DNA of 64,000 nucleotides, taken from contig NZ_FOXD01000006.1 of NCBI RefSeq assembly GCF_900115625.1, positions 1 through 64,000 of the forward strand, given 5' to 3'. A model generated the notes under the pieces. That model searched no databases, had not been told where the DNA came from, and saw nothing but the letters and a program-made list of their open reading frames with translations. Source of the DNA: Salibacterium halotolerans. GTDB lineage: Bacteria > Bacillota > Bacilli > Bacillales > Marinococcaceae. How positions within the stretch are numbered: position 1 is the first letter of the stretch; each line of letters begins with the position of its first letter. Positions 43,027 to 52,531 of this stretch are shown piece by piece. A program made the translations under genes and the position numbers.

Positions 43027-43440
43027 AAAAAGAGGTTGGGACAAACCTTATGTACAATAAAAAAATACCGAACGATTTTTTTAAATCGTTCGGTATTTTT
43101 CGTTCCTAAGATAAATCGCTGCGCCAAAATACTTCGCTTTCACTCCAGAGTACAAGGGCGGCATCGATTCGCTGGGGCTCATCGTGTCTTCTTTGCCGCG
43201 GGCACGGCTCAAATAGAGGATGATCGGCTAAAAACGGCACGTCCTGTGCCAACGCCGACCTGACCCGCATCCTGCGGGCCTTCGGAAGAAAATCGCTTCC
43301 TGCGGGGTCTTGAGACTCGTGCTGTTCTGAGCAGGAATCGAAGCATTTTGGCTCCGCTGCTATGCGGCTTCTAAACAGCTCCAGAAGACGTTCGTGTCTT
43401 TTTCTGCCTATTTATCTTTTGTCCCAGACTCTTTTTTACA
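43027..43440. mobile_element. 414-bp repeat element with inverted ends AAAAAGAG..TGGGACAAA
   Basis: Left end AAAAAGAGGTTGGGACAAA, right end the reverse complement of AAAAAAGAGTCTGGGACAAA. Inside: a long AT-flanked hairpin at 43062-43100 (CCGAACGATTT/AAATCGTTCGG, possibly a terminator), a segment matching the tandem repeat in the licC-licA gap, and the GGCACGTCCTGTGCC palindrome. A partial copy lies at 34663-34772. No coding frame; a non-autonomous repeat. Confidence 0.65.
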
Positions 43441-43449
43441 GTTTCTTTT

Positions 43450-45147
43450 TTAGAATAAATTCTCGTCGGTGACGGCGCCTTTTGCGCTGGAGGAGACGAG
43501 TTTTGAGTATTTGGCCAGTGCGCCGGTTTTGTAGCGCGGTTCAAATGGCACACGGTGGCGGGCACGTTCTTCGAGCTCATCATCCGTCACATCAAAGTTG
43601 ATCTCCTGGGTGTCACTGTCGATGGTGATTGTATCTCCGTTTTGCAGAAGGGAGATCGGCCCGCCGGCTGCTGCTTCCGGCGCAAGGTGGCCGATCACAA
43701 AGCCGTGGGAGCCGCCGGAGAAGCGGCCGTCGGTAATAAGAGCGACTCTTCCGCCAAGCCCGCGGCCGACAATCATGGACGTGATGGACAGCATTTCCGG
43801 CATACCCGGTCCGCCTTTCGGGCCGACATTGCGGATAACAAGCACGTCCCCTTCCACAATTTCACCGGCTTCGATGGCTTTTGTTGTTTCGGCTTCACTG
43901 TCGTACACTTTGGCCGGCCCTTCGAAACGGCTGATTTTCTGACCGGACATTTTCGCCACGGCGCCCTCGGGAGCAAGGTTTCCTTTCAGCACGACGAGAG
44001 GACCCTGCTGTTTGATCGGGTCATGCAGCGGTTTGATGACGTCCTGGCCTTCTTTCAGGTCCGGTGCGTCTTCAAGGTTTTCCGCGAGCGTTTTGCCGGT
44101 AACGGTGAGGCAGTCTCCGTGAAGCAGGCCTTCCTCAAGCAGCATTTTCAGCACGGCCGGCACACCGCCTGCTTCATACAGATCCTGCATGACATACTGT
44201 CCGCTTGGTTTGAGGTCCGCGATATGCGGCACGTTTTTGCGGATGCGTTCGAAATCGTCGTATGTCAGGTCGACATCAGCGGAGCGGGCGATCGCGATAA
44301 GATGCAGAAACGCGTTGGTGGAACCGCCGAGTGCCATCACAACGGTGATTGCATTTTCAAATGCTTCTTTTGTCATGATATCGCGTGGATAAATTTCTTT
44401 TTTGAGAAGGTCGGTGATCATGGCGCCGGCCTGGCGGCATTCTTCCTTCTTGTAATCATAAATGGCAGGTGTGGAAGAGGATCCGGGAATACTCATTCCG
44501 AGAGCTTCCACCGCCGCTGCCATCGTGTTGGCGGTGTACATGCCGCCGCAGGCTCCGGCGCCGGGACAGGCGTTGCATTCCACCCGGTGAAGCTGCTTTT
44601 CATCAATCGTTCCCTGCTGATACTGACCGACGGCTTCAAAGGAAGAGACAAGATCGATGTCTTTGCCGTCGAGTTTGCCGGGCTGAATGGTGCCCCCGTA
44701 TACATAAACGGAAGGAAGGTTCATCCGGCCGATGGAAATCAGACAGCCTGGTGTGGTTTTATCGCAGGCACCAATGGCTACAAATCCGTCCAGACGTTCC
44801 GCGCCGGTGACGGCTTCGATGGAATCGGCGATAATGTCACGGCTCGGCAGGGAATAATTCATGCCATCGTGTCCCATCGAGATACCGTCGGAAACAGAAA
44901 TCGTATTAAAGATCATTGGGGCGGCGCCGCTGTCGGATGCTCCTGTTTTTGCCGAACGCGCCAGCTCATCAATATGTATATTACATGGCGTCACTTCCGT
45001 CCATGTGCTGGCTACGCCGACCATCGGCTTCTGAAAATCTTCATCTTCAAAACCTACAGCACGGAGCATAGCGCGGTTTGGAGCCCGGTTGGGATCGTCA
45101 CTGATTACTTTACTGCGGATGCGCAGATCTTTGTTTTCTTCCGTCAT
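43450..45147 (-). CDS. ilvD: Dihydroxy-acid dehydratase
   Basis: 565 residues, full length for Ilv[22 protein letters not shown] near the start, [12 protein letters not shown] with cluster Cys, [20 protein letters not shown] with further cluster Cys, [16 protein letters not shown] and the C-terminal [23 protein letters not shown] are all conserved. It dehydrates 2,3-dihydroxy-isovalerate and -methylvalerate in valine, leucine and isoleucine synthesis using an Fe-S cluster. It stands alone, away from other ilv genes. I saw no T-box in the 250-bp leader. A long frame on the opposite strand is a shadow. Confidence 0.97.
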   Translation of the reverse strand: MTEENKDLRIRSKVISDDPNRAPNRAMLRAVGFEDEDFQKPMVGVASTWTEVTPCNIHIDELARSAKTGASDSGAAPMIFNTISVSDGISMGHDGMNYSLPSRDIIADSIEAVTGAERLDGFVAIGACDKTTPGCLISIGRMNLPSVYVYGGTIQPGKLDGKDIDLVSSFEAVGQYQQGTIDEKQLHRVECNACPGAGACGGMYTANTMAAAVEALGMSIPGSSSTPAIYDYKKEECRQAGAMITDLLKKEIYPRDIMTKEAFENAITVVMALGGSTNAFLHLIAIARSADVDLTYDDFERIRKNVPHIADLKPSGQYVMQDLYEAGGVPAVLKMLLEEGLLHGDCLTVTGKTLAENLEDAPDLKEGQDVIKPLHDPIKQQGPLVVLKGNLAPEGAVAKMSGQKISRFEGPAKVYDSEAETTKAIEAGEIVEGDVLVIRNVGPKGGPGMPEMLSITSMIVGRGLGGRVALITDGRFSGGSHGFVIGHLAPEAAAGGPISLLQNGDTITIDSDTQEINFDVTDDELEERARHRVPFEPRYKTGALAKYSKLVSSSAKGAVTDENLF

Positions 45148-45394
45148 TCATGTACCCTCCCAAGTGATGTTCTATCCTATATAGGTAGAAAAGGTTTGTG
45201 TCGTTTGTGAAAGAAACCTTATTCTCATGATACTAGGGCTCGGACTGACTATCAATTGTATCTTTTGACAATGTCAAAAAATTTCTCCTATTTGCCTTTC
45301 TGCTGCAGAAATGACGTGTGATGGCACAAAGATTGTATGTTACTGTAGGATATAATAGTGAAAAAACGATAGAGATGAAGGCGGCTGATGGCAC

Positions 45395-45685
45395 ATGATG
45401 TACGGCAGAAATTTAAACATCATTATCACCGTTCTGGCGGTGATTGGACTTTTCGCGCTGCTCGGAGATAATTTGGGGATGATAGCATCCATTCTGACCG
45501 CGGTGCTGCTTTTTTATACCGGGGCCGGGCTTCTGCGGAGACCTGGGTCCAGTGCTTTTGTTTTGTCCGGGCTTATTTTATTTATCATAGGTGCCCTTGT
45601 AATTGCAGGTATCGTTTCGTTCTGGGCAGGAATGGTGGTACTCACTGCCGCCGTGATTTGGAAACAGCAGAAAAATAAACGGTGA
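45395..45685 (+). CDS. Small membrane protein of unknown function
   Basis: 96 residues, nearly all hydrophobic, with four short helices: NIIITVLAVIGLFALLG, MIASILTAVLLFYTGAGLL, SGLILFIIGALVIAGIV and AGMVVLTAAVIW, ending in a basic tail KQQKNKR. It resembles the small LiaI/LiaF N-terminal-like membrane modules in layout, but I cannot claim homology. An AAGGCGG site lies a little far upstream. It is divergent from ilvD and lies 89 bp before another small membrane protein gene. Confidence 0.65.
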   Translation: MMYGRNLNIIITVLAVIGLFALLGDNLGMIASILTAVLLFYTGAGLLRRPGSSAFVLSGLILFIIGALVIAGIVSFWAGMVVLTAAVIWKQQKNKR

Positions 45686-45774
45686 AAGCCGTACCGGATA
45701 CAATTTTGGCGCATAGCACAGCGTCCCCTGCATAGGATGAATAAAAGTCATCATCGCTGCAGGGAGGACTTCTA

Positions 45775-45996
45775 TTGCATGTCCCTGTTATCCGGGCCTT
45801 TATTATGCTGGCGGTTTGTGCTGTTTTGTTTTTTACAGCTCCTGTATTGTATGAAGAAAGAGCTGGATACTCACTGCAGGTGATTAGTTTCACCGGTATG
45901 GTGTTTTTCCTGTCGTATGGAATGCTTTTAAGCCGGGAATCCAATCCGTCTGAGCAGAAAACAGAAAAAAAGGATCAGCTGCACCGAAGCAGCTGA
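45775..45996 (+). CDS. Small two-helix membrane protein
   Basis: 73 residues, TTG start 7 nt after GGGAGG. Two helices (AFIMLAVCAVLFFTAPVLY and SLQVISFTGMVFFLSYGMLL) and a polar tail SNPSEQKTEKKDQLHRSS. The last codons are inside the terminator hairpin, so the end of the gene and terminator overlap. No family recognised. It may be co-transcribed with the preceding small membrane gene. Confidence 0.55.
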   Translation: MHVPVIRAFIMLAVCAVLFFTAPVLYEERAGYSLQVISFTGMVFFLSYGMLLSRESNPSEQKTEKKDQLHRSS

Positions 45997-46010
45997 TCCT
46001 TTTTTTCTTT
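45968..46010. terminator. Bidirectional terminator between small membrane gene and ectD
   Basis: AAGGATCAGCTG/CAGCTGATCCTT perfect stem, 8-nt loop, A run to the left and T run to the right. Confidence 0.9.
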
Positions 46011-46017
46011 GCCGTTA

Positions 46018-46962
46018 TTAATTACGTTTGATGCGGTGGGATACGTTCTGTATCCGGTCTTTGATCGGCTTGATTGGTTCGGTATTTTCCCGGTTCGCGA
46101 GAAATTCCGGACGCGGCGGCTGCCCCGAAAATGGATCCTGCAGCTTGTTTTCCACCGAATTGAATACGAAAAACACATTGCTGCGCGGATACGGCGAAAT
46201 GTTGCCGGCGGATCCATGCATCGTGTTGCAGTCAAAGAACAGGACGGAGCCGGCCGGCCCTGTAGCGCGGTTGATACGGCCGTCTGCATGGTCGACCAGA
46301 CGTGTCATACTGTCATTATCCGGGACACCGGCTTCCTGTTTCTTTAACGAACTCTTATAGTTCTGCTCCGGTGTGGAACCGGGGCACGATACAAACCATT
46401 TCTGCGATCCCGGAACGAGCATGAGAGGGCCGTTGAATTCATAGTTGTCGGTAAGTACAATCGAGCAGCTGACCGCGCGCATATCCGGCATACCGTCTTC
46501 CTGGTGCCACGTCTCAAAGTCCGAATGCCAGTAGAACTCCTTACCTTTAAAGCCTGGCTTAAAATTTATCCGGGACTGTGTAATATAGACATGGCTTCCC
46601 AGAAGCTGCTGTGCGACCTTCACGATGCGTTCATTTTTGGCAAGTGCCTGGAAGAAACCGCTGTCTTTATGGATTTCAAAAACAGAACGTATGTCGTTGC
46701 TTCCAGGTTCCTTAATCACATCGTCGCCATCGCGGTTCTGATTGTACTCCATCGTCCGCTGCAGTTCGCTCTTCATGATGGACACTTCGTCATCGTTGAA
46801 CAATTTCTCAAACAGTAAATAGCCGTTCTCCCCAAAAGCATTCATCTCTTTTTCACTGAGAGGACCATCTGAGAATGCAGGATCACGGTGAACTACAGGA
46901 TCTTTCCGTTCCATCACCTGAGCCCGCTGCCCGTTTCTGGAAGGATACTTATCGACTGCCAT
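46018..46962 (-). CDS. ectD: Ectoine hydroxylase
   Basis: 314 residues from MAVDKYPSRNGQ behind AAGGAG; the longer frame adds 29 unlikely residues. The EctD signature YWHSDFETWHQEDGMP gives two Fe(II) ligands (His-x-Asp) and DCNTMHGSAGN the third His; RAVSCSIVLTDN and FVSCPGSTPEQNYKSS are further conserved. It hydroxylates ectoine to 5-hydroxyectoine with oxygen and 2-oxoglutarate, as an osmotic and heat protectant. ectABC are not in the window. Monocistronic with a terminator shared with the convergent gene. Confidence 0.95.
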   Translation of the reverse strand: MAVDKYPSRNGQRAQVMERKDPVVHRDPAFSDGPLSEKEMNAFGENGYLLFEKLFNDDEVSIMKSELQRTMEYNQNRDGDDVIKEPGSNDIRSVFEIHKDSGFFQALAKNERIVKVAQQLLGSHVYITQSRINFKPGFKGKEFYWHSDFETWHQEDGMPDMRAVSCSIVLTDNYEFNGPLMLVPGSQKWFVSCPGSTPEQNYKSSLKKQEAGVPDNDSMTRLVDHADGRINRATGPAGSVLFFDCNTMHGSAGNISPYPRSNVFFVFNSVENKLQDPFSGQPPRPEFLANRENTEPIKPIKDRIQNVSHRIKRN

Positions 46963-47141
46963 TACACCATCACTCCTTTTCCTATTTTTCTGTTTATGAA
47001 ATGGCGGTCCATGAGACCCATACCCATGTATACGATGAAATAAACACAATAGTAAAATATTTTAATATATCATGATGAAAGATAAGCTGTAAAACAGAAA
47101 GCATGAGGGATAGAGAATTTTTAATTTTTTTATGTTTCAAT

Positions 47142-47176
47142 TAAAAAAACGCCGCCCTTTAAAATCAGGCGGCGCG
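47142..47176 (-). terminator. Terminator of the coat protein pair
   Basis: CGCCGCC/GGCGGCG stem with an 11-nt loop; the minus strand continues into GTTTTTTT. Confidence 0.85.
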
Positions 47177-47185
47177 TCTTTTGAT

Positions 47186-47521
47186 TCAGTTGAGGTTTCC
47201 CTGTGCCGGGAGCTGATTGGTGTATCCGTTAAACTGCTGATAGGATTGGCTGAGCGCGTTCGTTTGTGCTGCGTCGAAGCTGTACCACCCTTTTTTGAAC
47301 ATCATGTTAAAAAGGGAGCGCTGCAAGTTCTGGGTTTCGCTTGAAATCATCGCTATATCGTCGTAAAGATCTTCGTGACTGGCTTCGTTCATGGCGTATC
47401 CGTAGGAAGAAGTCATGTATTTTTCTGTCGAAAGCATATCATTTAAAAAATCACGGTCATTCATTTCCGGTGTCTTGGGAATCTGGGTCTGCGGATTTTG
47501 TATTTTTTGAGAAGATGCCAT
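47186..47521 (-). CDS. CotF-family spore coat protein
   Basis: 111 residues. MNDRDFLNDMLSTEKYMTSSYGYAMNEASHEDL is the CotF-type ferritin-like helix pair opening, followed by AMISSETQNLQRSLFNMMFKKGWYSFDAA, and a Gln/Asn-rich tail. Such proteins are small spore coat components in Bacillus. Own ribosome site AAAGGAGG. It follows the next listed gene by 13 bp on the same strand, so they are made together, presumably in the mother cell late in sporulation. Confidence 0.85.
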   Translation of the reverse strand: MASSQKIQNPQTQIPKTPEMNDRDFLNDMLSTEKYMTSSYGYAMNEASHEDLYDDIAMISSETQNLQRSLFNMMFKKGWYSFDAAQTNALSQSYQQFNGYTNQLPAQGNLN

Positions 47522-47534
47522 TGTAATCCTCCTT

Positions 47535-47807
47535 TTAATTGGACGGTCCCGGCTGTGACCCGGGCTGCAGATGGGTGAGAAGCTGCTCGTAGTGCCTTTC
47601 GTGCATCTGGGCTGTTTTTTCGAGCTCCTTTTTGATTTCCATGTCCATGCACTGTTTGGCGAAAAAGGCCGCTTTTTTGGCAGCGGTCAAATTCCAGCTG
47701 AGCATATCGCTCAAATACAAATGGTCTTTCACCGTGACGGTCTGCGGAGGCTGCGGCATGACATTCTCCGGGGTCATTCCGGGCTGCTGCTGTTGCTGTG
47801 GACTCAT
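47535..47807 (-). CDS. CotF-like coat-associated small protein
   Basis: About 90 residues from the ATG behind AAAGGGTG (an in-frame GTG lies 9 bp before). Gln/Pro-rich N-terminus, then KDHLYLSDMLSWNLTAAKKAAFFAKQCMD and LEKTAQMHERHYEQLLTHL, a two-helix ferritin-like pattern common in genes paired with CotF-family proteins. Function taken from the pairing; its place in the coat is unproved. First gene of a two-gene unit. Confidence 0.75.
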   Translation of the reverse strand: MSPQQQQQPGMTPENVMPQPPQTVTVKDHLYLSDMLSWNLTAAKKAAFFAKQCMDMEIKKELEKTAQMHERHYEQLLTHLQPGSQPGPSN

Positions 47808-47963
47808 GTTATTCACCCTTTCGTGTTTATCGTTTCGTGGATAGTCTCTGCATGAAAACGAAAAGTTATGTAAAAAATGAAGCAGACATGTCTTCTATTA
47901 GAGATGCAGCGGAATTTACGATATACTATACAAAGAATCCCCACACAGAAAGGAGCGTAAAGA

Positions 47964-48323
47964 ATGGCACTGACCTATTATGGATACCCGCCCTGCGGCA
48001 CCTGCCGGAAAGCCCGGAACTGGCTTGACGAGAACAATGTGCCCTACGAGGAGCACCACATTGTAAATGATCCGCCAAGCCGGGAAGAGCTGAAGAAACT
48101 CTATGAAAAAAGCGGCCTCCCGCTGAAGAAATTTTTTAATACGAGTGGAAAAAAGTATCGTGAGCTCGGTATAAAAGATAAAATGAAGACAGCAGACGAG
48201 GACGAGCTGCTTGATCTGCTGGCTTCCGACGGCATGCTTTTGAAACGGCCGATTCTGACAGATGGCAGCAGCGTGACGGTCGGGTTTAACGAAAAGGAAT
48301 TTGAGGAAGTGTGGAAGCAGTAG
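47964..48323 (+). CDS. yusI: ArsC/Spx-family protein, YusI-like
   Basis: 119 residues. YYGYPPCGTCRKARNWLDENNV holds the Cys-x-x-Cys at 11-14 of ArsC/Spx-fold proteins, then HHIVNDPPSREEL, FFNTSGKKYRELG and LLKRPILTDGSSVTVGF. The last motif is typical of YusI-type relatives rather than Spx itself. Possible reductase or redox regulator; no direct evidence. It is 26 bp upstream of gcvH, as in B. subtilis. Confidence 0.88.
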   Translation: MALTYYGYPPCGTCRKARNWLDENNVPYEEHHIVNDPPSREELKKLYEKSGLPLKKFFNTSGKKYRELGIKDKMKTADEDELLDLLASDGMLLKRPILTDGSSVTVGFNEKEFEEVWKQ

Positions 48324-48349
48324 GTATTGAAACGAAGGAGGTTTAACGT

Positions 48350-48733
48350 ATGAGTGTCCCAAAAGAATTGAAGTATTCCCAGGAGCATGAATGGGTGAAA
48401 GTCGAAGACGGAAAAGTCCGTGTCGGCATTACGGATTTTGCGCAGTCCGAGCTGGGTGACATCGTGTTTGCCGAACTCCCGGAAGTAGGGGATGAGGTGA
48501 AAACCGATGAGCCGTTCGGAAGCGTGGAGTCGGTGAAAACCGTATCCGAACTGTACGCACCGGTCACCGGGAAAGTCGTGGAAATCAACGATGAACTCGA
48601 AGACTCTCCGGAATTTGTAAACGAATCCCCGTACGAAAAAGCATGGATGATTGTCGTAGAACCCGCCGACATGAGCGAAACCGAAAAGCTCATGACAGCA
48701 GAGCAGTACGAAGAAATGATCGGAGACGAGTAA
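48350..48733 (+). CDS. gcvH: Glycine cleavage system H protein
   Basis: 127 residues. [39 protein letters not shown] opens the protein, and [19 protein letters not shown] contains the lipoylated Lys. The carboxyl part ([14 protein letters not shown]) is standard. It carries the aminomethyl group between P, T and L proteins, and in Bacillus also serves in lipoate relay. Follows the yusI-like gene with ribosome site AAGGAGG. A terminator follows. Confidence 0.97.
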   Translation: MSVPKELKYSQEHEWVKVEDGKVRVGITDFAQSELGDIVFAELPEVGDEVKTDEPFGSVESVKTVSELYAPVTGKVVEINDELEDSPEFVNESPYEKAWMIVVEPADMSETEKLMTAEQYEEMIGDE

Positions 48734-48739
48734 TACATA

Positions 48740-48771
48740 AGCCCTGCTCTTTAAGAGAGCGGGGCTTTTTG
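48740..48771 (+). terminator. Terminator of the yusI-gcvH unit
   Basis: AGCCCTGCTCT/GAGAGCGGGGCT stem (one mismatch), short loop, five T. Confidence 0.85.
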
Positions 48772-48932
48772 CTTTAACTTTTAAATTTTTTTAAATAAAA
48801 CGATACACCAGTTTTAGATCGCAGCAGCTTCACGGGTCTTTTTTTCTCTCTTTTTTCATGATTGTCCTGCTTCTCGCTCTAAAGGAATAAAATCGATATA
48901 GTTATACTATCGTTTTCCAAAGGAGGAAAGAT

Positions 48933-50681
48933 GTGAATACATTCAAACGACTGAAACATTTTTACCTGCCGGACCGGAAACTTTTCCTGTTATCGATTTT
49001 ATTTCTTATCGTGATGACGAGTTTGACCATGGCCTATCCTATCGTCCTTCAATATGCCATCGACGAAGTGGTGATAGGTTCCAATATGTCCCTTCTTCCG
49101 TATCTTGCTGTCGGCTTTGTTCTTTTAACCGTTTTGAAAGCGGTTGCTACATACCTGCATCAATACTGCGGCGACATGTTTGGTATCCGTTCGGTCTACA
49201 GACTGCGTCAATCGCTGTATGAAAAGCTGCAGTACCTGCCATTCAGGTTTTATGATAATGCCAGGACCGGGGATTTGATGTCGAGACTAACCGCTGATGT
49301 GGAAGCATTCCGTTTTTTCCTTTCTTTTGGATTTGCCCAGGTGATGAATCTTTTTCTGATCGTTGTACTCAGTTTCTCCGTTATGATGGTCTACAGTTTC
49401 CAGCTCGCCCTGGTCACTTTGATTTCCATGCCGTTTCTCGCGGTCGTCATCTACCGGTTTGACCGGAAAGTGCATCCGGGATTCAAGAGAATACGGGAAT
49501 CATTTGCTGATATGACGACGAAAGTACAGGAAAATGTGAGTGGAATGAGTACCGTGAAGTCGTTGTCGCAGGAAGGAATGGAAAGCATTCGTTTCAATCG
49601 CAGGAATGATGATTACAGGGAAAAGTCGTTATATAATGCCGGCCTTTGGGCAGTGTTTTTCCCAGTCATGGAACTAATAGGGAATATTTGTGTTGTATTG
49701 CTGCTTGGTTTCGGAGGATACCTGGTTATGAGCGGACAGCTTCAGATCGGACAGCTCGCCGCTTCCTTCAGCCTGATCTGGTATATCGTCGGTCCTTTGA
49801 TGAACCTGGGTTTTGTCATCAACACGTTTTCTCAATCGAAGGCAGCTGGTGAACGTCTTCTTGACGTGTTGGATGAAGAAGAAATGGAGGTTCAGCGTGG
49901 AAAACTTTTTCTGGATCGTTTAGGAGGGGACGTCGAGTTCGATCATGTTTTTCATCAATACCAGGGGGAGCAGTCGTACGCTCTTCAAAATATTTCCTTT
50001 CATGCGCTTCCCGGCAGCACGATTGGATTGATCGGTGCCGCCGGTTCCGGGAAAACGACGATTACTCAGTTAACAGCCGGTTTTTATCAAGCGGCAGAAG
50101 GAGACATATTTCTCGATGGGCAGCCGATTAACCATTACAGCCTGGCTGACCTGCGCAAAAACATAGGATTTGTCCTGCAGGAATCGTTTCTGTTTTCGTC
50201 ATCGATCAAGGATAATATAGCGTACGGCAGACCGGATGCCTCCATGGAGGACATCGTGGACGCTGCAAAACGAGCACAGGCGCACTCGTTTATTACCGCG
50301 CTGGAACATGGGTACGATACGGTTCTTGGAGAACGTGGAATGGGGCTGTCGGGAGGGCAGAAACAGCGGCTTGCTATTGCCAGAGCGATTGTGTTGAACC
50401 CTGCTGTACTGGTTTTGGATGATGCGACAAGTGCGGTGGATATGGAAACGGAGCAGCGGATCCAGGCCGCTTTTCGGGAAGTGATGAAAGGGAGAACGAC
50501 CTTTATCATCGCACACCGCATTTCCTCCTTAAAGCATGCGGATCAGATCCTGGTTCTTGAAAAAGGGAGTATTGCAGAACACGGTACGCATGCGGAACTG
50601 ATTGAAAATGGATCCATTTACCGCAGAATCCATGATATACAATTCCAGGATCAGAATCAGGTGATGCAGTATCAGGGGTAA
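48933..50681 (+). CDS. ABC exporter half-transporter with degenerate catalytic site (YfiB-like)
   Basis: 582 residues, GTG start after AGGAGG. Six helices (about 1-310) then an ATPase domain: Walker A GAAGSGKTT, Q-loop region IGFVLQESFLFSSS, signature LSGGQKQRL and Walker B VLVLDDATSAVD. The residue after Walker B Asp is Asp, not the catalytic Glu. That, and the partner's altered signature, mean a heterodimer with one active ATP site, as in BmrCD or LmrCD. Likely a multidrug or lipid exporter. Partner gene begins 17 bp downstream. Length pair 582/608 is close to B. subtilis YfiB/YfiC. Confidence 0.88.
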   Translation: MNTFKRLKHFYLPDRKLFLLSILFLIVMTSLTMAYPIVLQYAIDEVVIGSNMSLLPYLAVGFVLLTVLKAVATYLHQYCGDMFGIRSVYRLRQSLYEKLQYLPFRFYDNARTGDLMSRLTADVEAFRFFLSFGFAQVMNLFLIVVLSFSVMMVYSFQLALVTLISMPFLAVVIYRFDRKVHPGFKRIRESFADMTTKVQENVSGMSTVKSLSQEGMESIRFNRRNDDYREKSLYNAGLWAVFFPVMELIGNICVVLLLGFGGYLVMSGQLQIGQLAASFSLIWYIVGPLMNLGFVINTFSQSKAAGERLLDVLDEEEMEVQRGKLFLDRLGGDVEFDHVFHQYQGEQSYALQNISFHALPGSTIGLIGAAGSGKTTITQLTAGFYQAAEGDIFLDGQPINHYSLADLRKNIGFVLQESFLFSSSIKDNIAYGRPDASMEDIVDAAKRAQAHSFITALEHGYDTVLGERGMGLSGGQKQRLAIARAIVLNPAVLVLDDATSAVDMETEQRIQAAFREVMKGRTTFIIAHRISSLKHADQILVLEKGSIAEHGTHAELIENGSIYRRIHDIQFQDQNQVMQYQG

Positions 50682-50697
50682 GAACAGGGGGATGAAG

Positions 50698-52524
50698 ATG
50701 AAAAGAAATGATGCAGCCGGGCACGACAGAGCGTCAAAGGGAAGATTTCATTACCCTCAGGATCGTGTCGTCGACAAAATGTTTAACTGGTCCCAGCTGA
50801 AACGGCTTCTCACCTATATGAAGCCTTACGCCAAAACGCTGCTGCCTCTCGCTGCGGCGGCGATGTTTATTGGGACAATAATCCGGCTGGCAGCTCCGGT
50901 TCTTATCGGTTACGCGATAGATGAAGCGATAACTCCCGGAAACGGGGACCTGCTTATCTGGATTGCAGCTGTGCTCGCTGCAATGTACGCTCTGCAATGG
51001 GTATCGAATGTGTTCCGCATCCGCTGGATTAACCGGATGGGACAGCATATCATTTTTGATCTGCGCCGGGATTTGTTTAACCATATCCAGACACTTTCCC
51101 ACCGCTTTTTTGACCAGCGCTCGGCAGGTTCGATTCTCGTCCGGGTTACAAACGACGTGCACTCCCTTCAGGAGCTGTTCACAAACGGTGTCATTAACTT
51201 AATGATGGATGTCATCATGCTCGTCGGTATTGTAAGTATTCTGTTTGTCATAAGTCCGGAATTGACAACGGCTGTCATGATTGTACTTCCCATCATGTTT
51301 TATATCTCCACCAACCTGCGGCGCCGAATCCGGCGCTCCTGGCAGCTGGTCCGGCTCAGGCAGTCCACGATGAACGCTCATTTGAATGAAAGCATTCAGG
51401 GGATGCGGGTGACGCAGGCGTATCATCAGGAACAGGAAAACATGCGTTATTTTGATGATCTGAACATGGATACGTATGACGCGTGGGAACAGGCCACCCG
51501 CAAAAGTGCGAAATTCCGCCCTGTTGTTGAGCTTTCCAACGCTGTCGGCACAGCAGTTTTGATCTGGTACGGTATTCATCTGATAGGAAGCGGTGCTCTT
51601 ACGATTGGTAACTTTGTGACGTTCGCGACGTTTCTGGGGATGTTCTGGGAGCCTATTTCCCGTCTTGGGCAGATATACAATCAATTGCTTATGGCGATGG
51701 CCTCCTCTGAACGCATATTTGAATACCTGGATGAGTCCCCGTCTGTCCCGGAAAAAAAGAATGCTGTATCCATTGGCGAAATGAAAGGAGACGTGCGCTT
51801 TGAACAGGTTTCTTTTCAGTATGACACGTCGAAATATGCACTGAAGGATCTGGATCTGCATATTCAACCGGGAGAAACATTCGCTCTTGTGGGTCATACC
51901 GGCTCCGGAAAAACGACGATCGTGAATCTTATCAGCCGGTTTTATGATCCCACCGGCGGTAACGTGCTGATTGACGGCAGAAACCTGCGTGAGGTCACAC
52001 TTGAAAGTCTCCGCTCCCGGGTGAGTGTTGTTCTCCAGGACACTTTTATTTTTTCCGGGACGATTATGGATAATATCCGGTTTGGAAATCCAGATGCAGA
52101 CGATGAAGAAGTGAAGGAAGCTGCTTTCCAAGTTGGCGCTGATTCATTCATCCGTGGACTGAGAGACGGTTATGATACAGAAGTGGAAGAGCGCGGAAAT
52201 GTTCTTTCCGTCGGAGAAAGACAGTTGATTTCCTTTGCAAGGGCATTGCTTGCGGACCCCCGCATCCTGATTTTGGATGAGGCGACAGCATCCATTGATA
52301 CAGAAACCGAACAGGTTATTCAAGAGGCTCTGCGTAAACTGTTAAAGGGAAGGACGGCAGTGATGATAGCACACCGTCTTTCCACCATCAGGGAAGCAGA
52401 CCGGATTATGGTGCTTAAAGAAGGGGAAGTTCTGGAAGAAGGAAGCCATCAGGAATTGATCCGGAAACAGGGCGAATACAACCGGCTCGTAAAGGCGCAG
52501 TTTCAACCTTCTCATGCCGGTTGA
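50698..52524 (+). CDS. ABC exporter half-transporter with canonical Walker B (YfiC-like)
   Basis: 608 residues from the ATG six bases after AGGGGG. A basic leader of about 25 residues precedes six helices; the ATPase domain has Walker A GHTGSGKTT, VSVVLQDTFIFSGT, Walker B ILILDEATASIDTE with Glu and H-loop IAHRLSTI. The signature is LSVGERQ instead of LSGGQ, so this subunit lends the defective signature to one site and the good Glu to the other. Works with the preceding subunit as a heterodimer. Substrate not known. Confidence 0.88.
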   Translation: MKRNDAAGHDRASKGRFHYPQDRVVDKMFNWSQLKRLLTYMKPYAKTLLPLAAAAMFIGTIIRLAAPVLIGYAIDEAITPGNGDLLIWIAAVLAAMYALQWVSNVFRIRWINRMGQHIIFDLRRDLFNHIQTLSHRFFDQRSAGSILVRVTNDVHSLQELFTNGVINLMMDVIMLVGIVSILFVISPELTTAVMIVLPIMFYISTNLRRRIRRSWQLVRLRQSTMNAHLNESIQGMRVTQAYHQEQENMRYFDDLNMDTYDAWEQATRKSAKFRPVVELSNAVGTAVLIWYGIHLIGSGALTIGNFVTFATFLGMFWEPISRLGQIYNQLLMAMASSERIFEYLDESPSVPEKKNAVSIGEMKGDVRFEQVSFQYDTSKYALKDLDLHIQPGETFALVGHTGSGKTTIVNLISRFYDPTGGNVLIDGRNLREVTLESLRSRVSVVLQDTFIFSGTIMDNIRFGNPDADDEEVKEAAFQVGADSFIRGLRDGYDTEVEERGNVLSVGERQLISFARALLADPRILILDEATASIDTETEQVIQEALRKLLKGRTAVMIAHRLSTIREADRIMVLKEGEVLEEGSHQELIRKQGEYNRLVKAQFQPSHAG

Positions 52525-52531
52525 CATGCGG

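Noticed and set aside
43062-43100. Stand-alone bidirectional terminator
   Set aside because: The hairpin is a good terminator shape but lies inside a repeat element between array D and ilvD, away from any gene end; kept as part of that element.
43555-45210. 551-codon open frame on the plus strand opposite ilvD
   Set aside because: It lies antisense to a full-length ilvD, has His/Phe/Arg-rich shadow composition and no ribosome site. It results from GC-skewed third positions.
45148-45394. T-box leader for ilvD
   Set aside because: No T-box sequence (TGGNACCGCG-like) and no terminator in the 250 bp before the gene.
51199-52131. 310-codon minus-strand frame opposite the second ABC exporter subunit
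   Set aside because: Antisense shadow; composition and lack of start signals argue against coding.
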